Assembly (NCBI GenBank): GCA_947625615.1
Contig: CANQPB010000011.1
Location: 1 to 64,000, forward strand
Length of the DNA stretch: 64,000 nucleotides
Direction of reading: 5' to 3'
From: an uncultured Clostridia bacterium
GTDB taxonomy: Bacteria; Bacillota; Clostridia; Oscillospirales; Ruminococcaceae
Shown one piece after another: positions 46,333-56,487 of this stretch. A model generated the notes under the pieces. That model made no database searches. It saw only the letters and a list, made by a program, of their open reading frames with translations, and had not been told where the DNA came from. The first letter of the stretch is position 1. Each line of letters starts with the position of its first letter. A program made the translations under genes and the position numbers.

Positions 46333-46892
46333 TTAACCTCCAATGCCGATCTTGCCGGACTTCCAACTGCCATTGTTCCCGAGCGAATTTTACCCGCTAC
46401 CAAAGAACCAGCAGAAATAACAGCACCATCGCCTATCTTACTTCCGCGGATTACCGTACACTTAAGACCTATCCAAACATGGTCACCTATTGTAACAGGA
46501 CGCGGCGGGTTTGTCTGGTTGCCGTTGTCATCCAAAAGCGGGTGATGATCGGAATCGTATATAAATACTTCACGAGAAATCAGTACTTCTTTCCCTATGT
46601 TGATTTCTTTTGCAGCCAATATGACTGCACCCGTATTTATGTATGCCGAACCAATAGTAACTGTTGCATCTTTCTTTATTTCAATCGTGGCTTTATAGCA
46701 AAGACTTGTATCGCCCAATATCTCAAGCCGCGCTCCTTTCGACATTCTCACATAAGCCTCTGCTTTAGAATGCTTAGGAAGATAGTAGTTAACACGAAAA
46801 TACCCATCATGTAAAATAATTTTTGCACCTTTTTCTATGTCCAAAGAAGCGTGCTTATACGGCATCAGAAAACCTTTGCCCTGTCTTTCCAC
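46320..46892 (-). CDS. Left-handed beta-helix (hexapeptide) acyltransferase
   Basis: TIGDHVWIGLKCTVIRGSKIGDGAVISAGSLVAGKIRSGTMAVGSPARSAL. Confidence 0.88.
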   Translation of the reverse strand: MERQGKGFLMPYKHASLDIEKGAKIILHDGYFRVNYYLPKHSKAEAYVRMSKGARLEILGDTSLCYKATIEIKKDATVTIGSAYINTGAVILAAKEINIGKEVLISREVFIYDSDHHPLLDDNGNQTNPPRPVTIGDHVWIGLKCTVIRGSKIGDGAVISAGSLVAGKIRSGTMAVGSPARSALEVKWKA

Positions 46893-46985
46893 TTTTTTGC
46901 TGAAAAAGTTATACCAAATAAATTTTTGAAGGCTGATTTTTGAAGCAGAATTATTTTACTTTTCAGTCCCATCGTTTCACCTCAT

Positions 46986-47942
46986 TCAATCGTTATAAAT
47001 ATATTTAGAATCATCTATCCCATTTGAGTCAAGCAGGGCATAATCTTTATTAAGTGATTCTATCTCAGCCATTTCTTCCCTTGTCAATTCAAAGTCAAAA
47101 ATATTAAGATTCTCAGTCATATGCTCCTTGCTGAATGTGCTCACAACCGGGATTACTCCGTTTTGATAATGCCAACGCAGTGTAATCTGAACAGATGTCT
47201 TGTTATATTTAGCAATCATTTTTTTCATGATGTCCGTATCTGCAAGTTCCTTTGAGCCTCTTGCAGTCGGGGTATGCGCTTCGAGCAAGATATTATGCTC
47301 TTTGCAGTATTCGCGAAGCTCGCGCTTTGAATTCAGCGGATGCAATTCCGTCTGAACTATCATCGGCGGCCCAAGTCCGGCCTCTTCGATTTGTTTTAGA
47401 TGGCTGACATGAAGATTGCAGGCACCGTACGCTTTGCATTTTCCCATTTTATACTGTTCAATTATCTGAGCATAGTAATTCAGCCAATCGCCCTCAGGCC
47501 AGTGGAGCAAATATACATCGACGCAGTTAACTCCGAGATTAGCAAGAGAGATTTCGAGATTACCCTTTACTGTATTAGGAGAGCAACTCCTGGTAACGTC
47601 CATTGCGCTGCATTTTGTAACAAGAACAGTGCCTTCTTTTTGAGCAACTGTTTTCCCAATATACTTTTCAGAATAACCATAAATTCTGCCCGTATCAAAC
47701 ATTCTGTATCCGACGTCATACGCTTGTTCGAGATATTTTTTGCAAAACAGGTTTCCTTTAAGCTCTCTGTTCAATTTTAAGTGCTTTACAGATGACAGGA
47801 TTTCACGAAGATTAATCTTTAAAAACAGCTTTTTGTTTCTGCTGTATTTCCATATAACCCCGGTTCCGAAAGAAATCCAAGGGAGCGTCAGCCCGTTGTC
47901 CAACACATACGACTTATCCTGTCTTTCCATATTTGCCTCCAA
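46986..47942 (-). CDS. Aldo/keto reductase
   Basis: GLTLPWISFGTGVIW...YRMFDTGRIYGYSEKYIGK...DVYLLHWPEGDWLNYYAQIIEQYKMGKCKAYGACN. Confidence 0.9.
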   Translation of the reverse strand: MEANMERQDKSYVLDNGLTLPWISFGTGVIWKYSRNKKLFLKINLREILSSVKHLKLNRELKGNLFCKKYLEQAYDVGYRMFDTGRIYGYSEKYIGKTVAQKEGTVLVTKCSAMDVTRSCSPNTVKGNLEISLANLGVNCVDVYLLHWPEGDWLNYYAQIIEQYKMGKCKAYGACNLHVSHLKQIEEAGLGPPMIVQTELHPLNSKRELREYCKEHNILLEAHTPTARGSKELADTDIMKKMIAKYNKTSVQITLRWHYQNGVIPVVSTFSKEHMTENLNIFDFELTREEMAEIESLNKDYALLDSNGIDDSKYIYND

Positions 47943-47951
47943 ATCATAATT

Positions 47952-48794
47952 TTATAATACCTTTTTAATATCTTCCCATACTGTTTTTGTAAAATCCTTT
48001 TGATTTTCAGGGGTGAGGAACAATCCGTTTGTATAAAAGCTTTCATCTTTAAATCGCTTGTCGTCTATGTAATTCAGAAGCGGAGTACTATCATCTGTTG
48101 CCGACCGCAAATTATCATAAACAAAGCTCTGTATGAAATCATCCGATATATTATTGCGAAGCTCTCCACTCATCGGAGGAATAAGGATTACAGGTCTAAG
48201 TCCATGTAAACGACAGTTATCTATGACTTTTTTCAAATCGTTTTCCTTTTCTTTGAACACGTCACGGTAATATTCCGCCTGAGCAGAATCCGTCAGATTG
48301 TTTAAATATTTATTGTCCGATACCCACCCTTTGACCATAGCATCTATTGGACTCAAAGCGCCGGCTTTTTTACATGAAAAAAGCTTTTTCAGCCTACGGC
48401 AAAGTCCACTTAATACTCTTAGAATGAAATTTTTGCACTTAAGGGAAATAGGGAGTTTTTTATATAGCGAATACTTCCATTTCGGCAAGTCCACATCTGA
48501 CGCCGGAAGAATTGAAACATATTTTTCGGAAAAACTATCTTTATAGAGATAATCATTTTTTGCAAACGAAAGAGGGCATACAACTACTATTACAACTCCA
48601 CCCATCTTAACATGATTGCCGTAGCACTTTATTATCCGCGCGTCGTAACGAAAGTCCTCAGGGACTATTGCCATATTACAGCCTGATATTTCAGGTATGG
48701 CAGACCAGTCAAAATCATAATAGCTCGGACCTGATCCTATATTTACCGCGTCCAAATTGTAAGGAATATTTGAAAACCGTTCTTTTAAATTCAT
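47952..48794 (-). CDS. Hypothetical polysaccharide-cluster protein, possibly SGNH-like
   Basis: VNIGSGPSYYDFDWS start and C-terminal YTNGLFLTPENQKDFTKTVWEDI; no confident family. Confidence 0.5.
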   Translation of the reverse strand: MNLKERFSNIPYNLDAVNIGSGPSYYDFDWSAIPEISGCNMAIVPEDFRYDARIIKCYGNHVKMGGVVIVVVCPLSFAKNDYLYKDSFSEKYVSILPASDVDLPKWKYSLYKKLPISLKCKNFILRVLSGLCRRLKKLFSCKKAGALSPIDAMVKGWVSDNKYLNNLTDSAQAEYYRDVFKEKENDLKKVIDNCRLHGLRPVILIPPMSGELRNNISDDFIQSFVYDNLRSATDDSTPLLNYIDDKRFKDESFYTNGLFLTPENQKDFTKTVWEDIKKVL

Positions 48795-48810
48795 ATGCCC
48801 TCTCCAAATA

Positions 48811-50328
48811 CTATTTAACCAATTTTGCAATAGCACTTTTTACATAGCCCTTTTCGCTGTCGGAAAGCGAGATGCACCATACCGATGCTGCATAAATAAC
48901 AGTATATAATACCGCATACAAGAATATCGAACCGTATATAGAGTGTACAAGATTAAAAATCATTAACACTGTGCCGGCGGCAAAAGGTATTAACCAGCCG
49001 GGAATAAGCTTCAGCATTTCTATATAATGCTCTTTCATGTTGATTTTTACTATTTTTTGGAAGTATAACGTCTGAACAAAAATACAGATAACAACTTCAC
49101 AGCCGAATGTGCCGAGCGCGCTGCCAATCGCTCCAAATCTTTGGGCGAGCGGTATGCTGACAATAAAATTTAAAAAAGCAACGGAAGCATTTATAAGTAT
49201 CTGGATTTTATGTAAATTTTTTGCGCGAGCAATATCCTGCCCGAGCCCTTGACACAGCGATACCGTCACCGGAAGCATAATCAGAACTCCAACATAATAT
49301 GACTGCGTATACTCGGAACCTGACCATCTTTCTATAAACGGCTTGCCGAAAAAGATAAATCCGGACATTATAAAAACTGCGACCTGTGCAAATATTCTTG
49401 ATGTTCTGACAAATAAATCCGAAAGCTGCTTGCTGCTTTCTCTTGCGGCAAGTCTATTGATCTCGGCTATAAATACTCCGGATACCGCACTTGCGATAGT
49501 AATAAAATATGTATTAAATGTGCTTCCGACAGAATAAACTGCAACCTCGTCAGCACCTTTAACTCTTGCCAAAATAAATTTGTCCACCTGCCAATTCAAC
49601 TGATCCATTATCGACTGAATTGCGATAAAACCTGCAAATGCGGCGACAGATTTCAAAAAGACATAATCCGTATGCTTAAGGTCAAATCGCATTTTAAGTC
49701 TGCAAACAGCATACAAGCCGTTAGCAAGAAGCATAAATAACGTAAGCGTCAAATTGATTGCCACAACCGTAATCGACCCAAATCCGCAAAGCAAAAACGG
49801 AATTGTTACCAAAGGTACCAAAATCGTATGCAACAAATCAACAAGTTTACCTATAACGAACTTTTCATGAGCGATTATGCAAGAAGAAAAAACGCCGTTC
49901 AAAGAAGCTGTAAAAACAGTAACCGATAAAATCGATAAAGATTTCTTGAAGATTTCATATTCATTTGGAAGAATTTTGCTTCCGAACAGCATCTCAGCAT
50001 TTGCTGAAATCAAAAACCCTGCAAGCATGCCGACAATACCCAGAGTTAAAAATATCTTCAGGAAAATCCCGTTTATACTCTTGGCATTGTGATCGCCTTT
50101 TTCCTTTGACTGAACATAAAATCTCACATACGCCGCATTCATGCCGCCATTAAGGATGGTAAGATATCCGATAAAAGATGTGCAAAGAGAATATACGCCG
50201 TATTCGCTCTGCCCCAAGGAGTGCAGAATAATCGGAGTATAGATAATCCCGGAAATTATCTTGAATGCTATCGAAAGGTATGAGAGCACTACTCCGGCAG
50301 TCATCTGCTTCTTTCTATCGGAATTCAT
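48811..50328 (-). CDS. Polysaccharide flippase (Wzx/PST family)
   Basis: GVVLSYLSIAFKIISGIIYTPIILHSLGQSEYGVYSLCTSFIGYLTIL; about 12-14 TM. Confidence 0.9.
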   Translation of the reverse strand: MNSDRKKQMTAGVVLSYLSIAFKIISGIIYTPIILHSLGQSEYGVYSLCTSFIGYLTILNGGMNAAYVRFYVQSKEKGDHNAKSINGIFLKIFLTLGIVGMLAGFLISANAEMLFGSKILPNEYEIFKKSLSILSVTVFTASLNGVFSSCIIAHEKFVIGKLVDLLHTILVPLVTIPFLLCGFGSITVVAINLTLTLFMLLANGLYAVCRLKMRFDLKHTDYVFLKSVAAFAGFIAIQSIMDQLNWQVDKFILARVKGADEVAVYSVGSTFNTYFITIASAVSGVFIAEINRLAARESSKQLSDLFVRTSRIFAQVAVFIMSGFIFFGKPFIERWSGSEYTQSYYVGVLIMLPVTVSLCQGLGQDIARAKNLHKIQILINASVAFLNFIVSIPLAQRFGAIGSALGTFGCEVVICIFVQTLYFQKIVKINMKEHYIEMLKLIPGWLIPFAAGTVLMIFNLVHSIYGSIFLYAVLYTVIYAASVWCISLSDSEKGYVKSAIAKLVK

Positions 50329-50352
50329 CTATACCCTCCTTTTGAGATAAAA

Positions 50353-51480
50353 TTATTCTTCGTGAAAACATTTTTTATAAAACTCCGCTGCCTTTTTGCG
50401 CTCTGCTTTCAAAACCTCCGGCACACCGGAATAATCCACCGTAAACAGCGCGTCACGGACAGCCCCGGCAGTGTCAAATCCGTCCTTAAGCTCGTCAAAA
50501 TGCCTGCCGGAGATTCCAAACTTATTAAAGAGCGTGTCAAGCCTGCTACCCATGCCTTTGATGTCCGAACGCTCAGTCACGACAAACGGCCTGTTAAACA
50601 GGATGGAGAAAACCGACGCGTGGAAGCTGTCCGTCACGACGAGTTTCGCGTTATGTATCCAGTATAGAAACTCATCGGGGCGGGTGTGAATATAATAGTC
50701 GCTGTCAATGTCCATGATGTCTATAACCTGCAATCCGAGGTCATCGGCAAGCGTGCAGATTTTTTCTTTGACCTTCCCATTAAAACCACCCAAGGCATAA
50801 ACAAAAATGTAGTTGTCATTAACGTACTGCGAAGGCTTTTTTAGGATTTTCAACCATTCCGAAGTGTCAATGAGCATGGTCGGGTCAAGCAGTACCGTTG
50901 CGTATTTGCCAGTAAGCTCCTTTATAAGTTCAGCACCGCGTTCCTCGCGGACAGATAAGTATTCAAAGCCTTCGAGACCTTTTTTGTAGGTTTTGAGATA
51001 CTTTTTCGGAAACTCGTCAAAGCCGAAGCTCGGGGCGATAGTCAGGCGCTGGGATGGAGTGGCAAACATCAGGAGGAAGTATTCGAGAGTCTTTATCCCC
51101 CTCTTCATATAGTGCCAAACCTGGTCGCTGCCCGCGACAAAATACTTGACTTCAAATTTCCCTTTGATGTTAGTATAACCGCAATCGGCTCCGATTTTAA
51201 TATATTCATCGGAAAAAGCCTTTATATTTTCTCTTCTCTTACTTAATGCTTCGACATATTTTCTCTTTTCTTTTTCAAAACCATTAGCCTGTAAAATGCG
51301 ATGAACAAGACGTTTTATGAATATCTTAACGCCACGTCTCGGCAAAAGCTGCCGTGAACATGGTAAAGTTTCTACATCAAAACCCATCAATTCAAAGCAC
51401 CTTTGTACCGCATAGTTTTGAAGCTTATTACCAAAATTTACGTTATCATATAATGTTACAATTGCAATTTTTTCTTTCAT
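50353..51480 (-). CDS. Polysaccharide pyruvyl transferase family protein
   Basis: KIAIVTLYDNVNFGNKLQNYAVQRCFELMGF...FVAGSDQVWH...VVTDSFHASVFSILFNRPFVV. Confidence 0.92.
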   Translation of the reverse strand: MKEKIAIVTLYDNVNFGNKLQNYAVQRCFELMGFDVETLPCSRQLLPRRGVKIFIKRLVHRILQANGFEKEKRKYVEALSKRRENIKAFSDEYIKIGADCGYTNIKGKFEVKYFVAGSDQVWHYMKRGIKTLEYFLLMFATPSQRLTIAPSFGFDEFPKKYLKTYKKGLEGFEYLSVREERGAELIKELTGKYATVLLDPTMLIDTSEWLKILKKPSQYVNDNYIFVYALGGFNGKVKEKICTLADDLGLQVIDIMDIDSDYYIHTRPDEFLYWIHNAKLVVTDSFHASVFSILFNRPFVVTERSDIKGMGSRLDTLFNKFGISGRHFDELKDGFDTAGAVRDALFTVDYSGVPEVLKAERKKAAEFYKKCFHEE

Positions 51481-51817
51481 ATAACACACCGTCGCATAAA
51501 AAGTAGACACAAAAATGATGAATTGATCAATATTGCAAATCTATCCGAATAAAAATAGGATTATTTACCTGTCACCAATTCTCTCTGCAAATCTCTATTC
51601 AGCTATATTTATTTATCTACACTATATTTTACCGCGTACGTGCTCTGACATGACCTGCTAACTTAACTATTTCTGTTGAATTTCGCAACAGTATTTAGAT
51701 TTTATCAGACTCATTTTTCATAAAAATAACAAAGCTTTGCTCTCTTGACATCACTTATTTTCTCATATTTGGACCTCATGTTCCCGGCATCTTTGCTATA
51801 TTGACTTACAATCTTTT

Positions 51818-53017
51818 TTAATTATCAAGAATTTTCTCAAAAAAACTACAAAGTGCCTTTTGGGCAACAGCAAAATTATGCTTTTTTTGAGACATTATTT
51901 TGTTATTAAAAGCCAACTCGGTATTTTTACTAGGGTTTGATGCTAAATACTTTATTTTATCAGCTAGATCATTCGGATCTTTAGGTTTAAATGTTAACGC
52001 ATTGTATCCATTTATAAAATATTCTCGTGTAGCATCATAGTCTGAAATGATGCACGACCTTTCATAATTGCCCGCTTCAATGCAGGGCCGTGGCTGGTGA
52101 GCGGCTGTTGATGGAAAAACAACCGCATCACAAATAGACATATAGGGAGAAATATCCGTTACGTAACCTATCTGTATGACCTTCCCGCACTCTTCCATTT
52201 TTTTTAAGTGCTTTTTTACAGCTATCAAGAAACGAATATATCGAATATGATAAAAGTGGGATAATATGTATTTATTTTCAAAGGCGGCGTCATTTATCTC
52301 CCCGGCAACAATGAACTTATAATTATCCCCCAATTTTTCCGCAGCTTTCAGCAATACATCAAGCCCTTTGATCTGAATAAGTCCCCCCATGAATAAAGAA
52401 CAAAAACAATCTTCCGGAATGCCGTGCTGCTTCCTTACAGAATACTTATCATATGAAAAAATAGAATTGGGCTCCAGGCAATCTGGAATAACGATCTGGA
52501 GAGGTTTTTTCAGATTGATATAGTTCAATTCATGCTTCGCAAGATATGCAACACCGTCAAATCGTTTTTCAAAATTTCTCTTAATAATCCAATTGAAAGG
52601 CGATTTAATAAACGTTTCTCGCACGATGCATATCTTTTTTACTCTCGAAGGCAAATCTTTCGCAATCAAAGCGGTAACGGAAGTGTTGAAAATTACGGCA
52701 TCCGGCTTGAGGTTCATTAGTTCTGATACAAGTTCTTTATTTTTACGAAAGCGAAATAACGTTGCCCAAAAATATCGAGTAAAATATCCGGGCATACCTG
52801 AATATAGATTCAGAGACGGAATAGGCGTCTTTGTCTCATATGTCTCAATATTGTTCGCATCTGCAATATTGCGGATCTTATCACTTCCAGAGGGGACACA
52901 GAGAACGACTCTATAATTGTTCTTCAACATGATGGCAATATCTATCAGACTCTTTGTACCACCTCCCATTGAAGAGACATGGTGCAGGACCAGGACTTTT
53001 TTCATTTTCTCTGACAT
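51818..53017 (-). CDS. Glycosyltransferase (GT4-like)
   Basis: VLVLHHVSSMGGGTKSLIDIAIML; GLIQIKGLDVLLKAAEKLGDNYKFIVAGE; AVVFPSTAAHQPRPCIEAGNYERSCIISDYDATREYFINGYNAL. Confidence 0.88.
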   Translation of the reverse strand: MSEKMKKVLVLHHVSSMGGGTKSLIDIAIMLKNNYRVVLCVPSGSDKIRNIADANNIETYETKTPIPSLNLYSGMPGYFTRYFWATLFRFRKNKELVSELMNLKPDAVIFNTSVTALIAKDLPSRVKKICIVRETFIKSPFNWIIKRNFEKRFDGVAYLAKHELNYINLKKPLQIVIPDCLEPNSIFSYDKYSVRKQHGIPEDCFCSLFMGGLIQIKGLDVLLKAAEKLGDNYKFIVAGEINDAAFENKYILSHFYHIRYIRFLIAVKKHLKKMEECGKVIQIGYVTDISPYMSICDAVVFPSTAAHQPRPCIEAGNYERSCIISDYDATREYFINGYNALTFKPKDPNDLADKIKYLASNPSKNTELAFNNKIMSQKKHNFAVAQKALCSFFEKILDN

Positions 53018-53065
53018 ATGATCACCTCAAGACAAGATCCTTCATTCTTTCTATTGTGTATATCT

Positions 53066-54214
53066 TCACATAACAACCTCGTTTTTTAAGAGATCACCCA
53101 ATTCCCTTACAAATTTGGCATCCAGCTCGGCAATCGCCGCTCGGCTATCATACGCATTATCCATATCAATTTCAACGATAGCTTTCGCAAAGTCCTCTGC
53201 GGAATCCGATGATGTATAATAAATCATGTCCCCAATTTCACTGCTTCTAATGGCTGTAAGATCAACAGAAACAACTCGTAATCCATTCGACATATACGAC
53301 AGTATCTTAGAAGGAAAAGCAGATTCATTGTACGTTGCATTTAAATCCTGGGAACATAGGCCGATGTCACATTTTTGAAGGTATCTATTATATTTCTCTC
53401 CACGTAAAACGCCATCGTATGAGATTTTGCACGCATTCACCTCGTTTGCTCTCTGAATGTCCCTTTTCAATTCCTCTATGTCATCTTTTTCTCCATAGCC
53501 AATTATATTAATGTGATAATTAGAAGATAGATGTGCAGCAATTTCGACAGCCTTTTTAGATCCTTTGTTTGAGTTAATAACTCCCGAATAGACGACGTGT
53601 ATCAACCTGTCCGTATATTTATTTTCAAATCTCGGAATAGAACGATACGTGCCATGTAAAACGATGGACTTTTTCCCAGTACGATTAATTTTTGCGTCTA
53701 ATAGCTTTGTAGATACAAGTAACATATCTGCATCATTGAATAATTTACGTTCCATCTTGCATTTTAATTTTCCCAAAGGGATTACATATTGATATAATTC
53801 GGATGCGAAATAAAGAATTTTCACGTCTTTTTTATCAAACATTCGAAAAAGTATCAAAGGCTCATATAAAACAGGGCTATCCCAGAAAAATATCACCTCA
53901 TTCTTCTTTGATTTCTTCAGCAGATAATAGACAAGCCATAATCTTGACTTGCATTTTGATAAAAGCCTGAGGCTCTTGCTTTTATACCCATTGGAAGCAC
54001 ATTGGGTCAAGACAACCCCATTACGAATAGTTTCGGTTCGTTTGGGAAACTTTCCGTCTGTTTTTCTGGTCTCTGCAGGTGAAATAATTTCTACAGGTAT
54101 GTTAAGTTTATATAACGAGTCAGCAATATAATCAATAACCGTCGCTGTAGATGGGGAGAACACGCGGTCCTGGTTTTTGTATTTTTCAATGTCATAGAAA
54201 GCTACAAGCTTCAT
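53066..54214 (-). CDS. Glycosyltransferase
   Basis: GT-B features: VVYSGVINSNKGSKKAVEIAAHLSSNYHINIIGYGEKDDIEEL; DIGLCSQDLNATYNESAFPSKILSYMSNGLRVVSV. Confidence 0.82.
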   Translation of the reverse strand: MKLVAFYDIEKYKNQDRVFSPSTATVIDYIADSLYKLNIPVEIISPAETRKTDGKFPKRTETIRNGVVLTQCASNGYKSKSLRLLSKCKSRLWLVYYLLKKSKKNEVIFFWDSPVLYEPLILFRMFDKKDVKILYFASELYQYVIPLGKLKCKMERKLFNDADMLLVSTKLLDAKINRTGKKSIVLHGTYRSIPRFENKYTDRLIHVVYSGVINSNKGSKKAVEIAAHLSSNYHINIIGYGEKDDIEELKRDIQRANEVNACKISYDGVLRGEKYNRYLQKCDIGLCSQDLNATYNESAFPSKILSYMSNGLRVVSVDLTAIRSSEIGDMIYYTSSDSAEDFAKAIVEIDMDNAYDSRAAIAELDAKFVRELGDLLKNEVVM

Positions 54215-54246
54215 TATACATCATCTCCTTGACATGAAATAACTTA

Positions 54247-55488
54247 TTATGATAGATGATATTCCAAATAATCAATAAATAGAAGAACGATAAAAACCGC
54301 CATTCCTATTTCTTTCGAAGATAACACCGGATTGAGGAATATTAGCATTAGCATTGCCAACAACATCAATTTGATTATCCTTTTATTTCGGGCTTCAAGT
54401 TCGGAATAATATGGGTTAATTCCACATTTGATTGTCCAAAGGATTATTAATAAAAACAAAATCCCAAATAAACCCATACTCCCCATTAAATCCAAAATTT
54501 CGGAGTGACCACCTATATTTGAATTAAACCATCCTCCGATTAGTGGATTATCAAGAAATAATATCCAGCTTTTCCTGTAGACTTCCTGTCGTAAATAAAC
54601 ATCAGAAAATGTAGAGGTTGAGTTCATTTTCGTAACATAATATATTTCTTGTATTCTTCTCTGTAGCGTTTCTTGATTTCGAGTTGTTGATATGAGCCAT
54701 ATAAAAACATTATCAAGATTTAACGCAGCAAATGAAAAAATGACAATAATACCTAAAATAAACAGTATTTTCTTTTTGATATCCATTTTTTCAAAAGCTA
54801 CTAAAACTGTCATTATTCCCAGGATCAATATTAAAATGAGATACTGAGAACAAAACACACATATATAAGACAAGAGCATTGGAATAGCTAAAATTCTCCT
54901 CTTAGTCTGTTTATATAAACATATCAATAGTGGTGTAACAAACAAAGATATGTAACAGAATCCGAATCCCCCTATATTTTCACTCCTATACTTATATGCC
55001 AAAGTTGCTTCAATATCTGATGTTGCAAGATACCTGGATGGAATACTATATTTTATATTTCCAATAATCGTAGTGATACATGTAATTGAATACACAATTA
55101 AGAATATTCTAAGAAGTATTTTCAAATTATCATGATTATATACACTTTTATTGGGAAACAATTCTAAACTAAAAAATACCGGAAACCAAAACTCATACAA
55201 TAAAAGCATTTTATTTATTAATGTTGTATAATGCATCCACTGTGTTTTGTAAATTAAATAGTCGAACAATGTAATCAATGCAATGGTAGCAATAGTGTAT
55301 ATTGATATTGTTTTTTTAAACAATATCCCAATAAAATAACAAGAAAAGCTTGCAAAAATAATAATATTAAATACTTTGCCCTGCGCTTGCAAAACAGGTA
55401 AAAACATTGCTAAAATATATAAAACAATTGATACATATATTAAGCTTGCTACCTTATTTTTTTTAAATGCCTTCAATGGATCACCCAC
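54247..55488 (-). CDS. O-antigen ligase/polymerase-like (Wzy) membrane protein
   Basis: Multi-TM; SWILFLDNPLIGGWFNSNIGGHSEILDLMGSMGLFG resembles the Wzy_C/O-antigen-ligase loop. Confidence 0.8.
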   Translation of the reverse strand: MGDPLKAFKKNKVASLIYVSIVLYILAMFLPVLQAQGKVFNIIIFASFSCYFIGILFKKTISIYTIATIALITLFDYLIYKTQWMHYTTLINKMLLLYEFWFPVFFSLELFPNKSVYNHDNLKILLRIFLIVYSITCITTIIGNIKYSIPSRYLATSDIEATLAYKYRSENIGGFGFCYISLFVTPLLICLYKQTKRRILAIPMLLSYICVFCSQYLILILILGIMTVLVAFEKMDIKKKILFILGIIVIFSFAALNLDNVFIWLISTTRNQETLQRRIQEIYYVTKMNSTSTFSDVYLRQEVYRKSWILFLDNPLIGGWFNSNIGGHSEILDLMGSMGLFGILFLLIILWTIKCGINPYYSELEARNKRIIKLMLLAMLMLIFLNPVLSSKEIGMAVFIVLLFIDYLEYHLS

Positions 55489-56487
55489 CTATATCTCAAA
55501 TGATGATTTTTCATGCAATATACTATCAAAAGCTCGATTTAATAGTTTAACGCGATTTGTAAATTCTCTTTGGCTCATTTTCGTATCATTAAGACACATC
55601 ATTTTAGTTTTTTGATTTTTAATGCAATCAACTGCAGCATCTATATTATATGCCGGAATATTTCTCCCAACTTTTGTAGAACGAGGATAAAAATTACCGC
55701 TTGCAATCTGCCATTCCTTAAAAACCCACTGATTCACATCAGTCATTTCTCTGTACTTATGGAGGCAGGTTTCGTTCAGAATGTCGTAATACTTATCCCA
55801 AACCTCATTAAAAGTTGACTTACAAAATGACGTGGGGAGATGCTGCTGAAGCATTCCGGGAAAACGAGGGCATGAAAGCAGAATTAAATTTCTTAGGATA
55901 TTGATTCCGTACTTCATGTTAAACCATCCACTGATATTCTTTTTAATAACTTCACGCATTCTAAATTCATGATTTATTACGCCAATATCACGGAATGGCG
56001 CCATGATCACCATATCTTCCATATTATAGCAATGCACGTTCAATATTGCAGAGTCGCAGGGTTTTCCTTCCCTAAAAAAATCATTTTCTGTAGTAGGCTT
56101 AATGATGAACATATCATCGTTGAAATATACAAAGAGGTCTGAAAGTCCTTCTATTCTGTGCAAGTTCAGTTCAATTGTATGGCTGCTAAAAGTTGGCAGA
56201 TATTGTTCGGGTATGTAATCTCTGTGATTTACTATGTTAAGCCTTGGATTCTCCGTGTTCAACCATTTGGGGAGATGTCCCCATGTAACAAAATGGATAG
56301 TACGTACCCATGGGCAGAACTTTTCAACCCCTCTGAACCAATACTGAAGATTATTCCAGTCGCGATACCTATGTTCGCTGTCATCCTCTTCTTTAGTCAG
56401 AACGCCTTTATATTCATTTTTTTCTTTTTTCCATTCAGGGTCGTTCCCATCGACCCAAATGATCACGAAATCAATGTCGCTCTGCAT
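55489..56487 (-). CDS. Stealth-family hexose-1-phosphate phosphotransferase
   Basis: IDFVIIWVDGNDPEWKKEKNEY (CR1) and VRTIHFVTWGHLPKWLN...YIPEQYLPTFSSHTIELNLHRIEGLSDLFVYFNDDMFI (CR2). Confidence 0.92.
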   Translation of the reverse strand: MQSDIDFVIIWVDGNDPEWKKEKNEYKGVLTKEEDDSEHRYRDWNNLQYWFRGVEKFCPWVRTIHFVTWGHLPKWLNTENPRLNIVNHRDYIPEQYLPTFSSHTIELNLHRIEGLSDLFVYFNDDMFIIKPTTENDFFREGKPCDSAILNVHCYNMEDMVIMAPFRDIGVINHEFRMREVIKKNISGWFNMKYGINILRNLILLSCPRFPGMLQQHLPTSFCKSTFNEVWDKYYDILNETCLHKYREMTDVNQWVFKEWQIASGNFYPRSTKVGRNIPAYNIDAAVDCIKNQKTKMMCLNDTKMSQREFTNRVKLLNRAFDSILHEKSSFEI

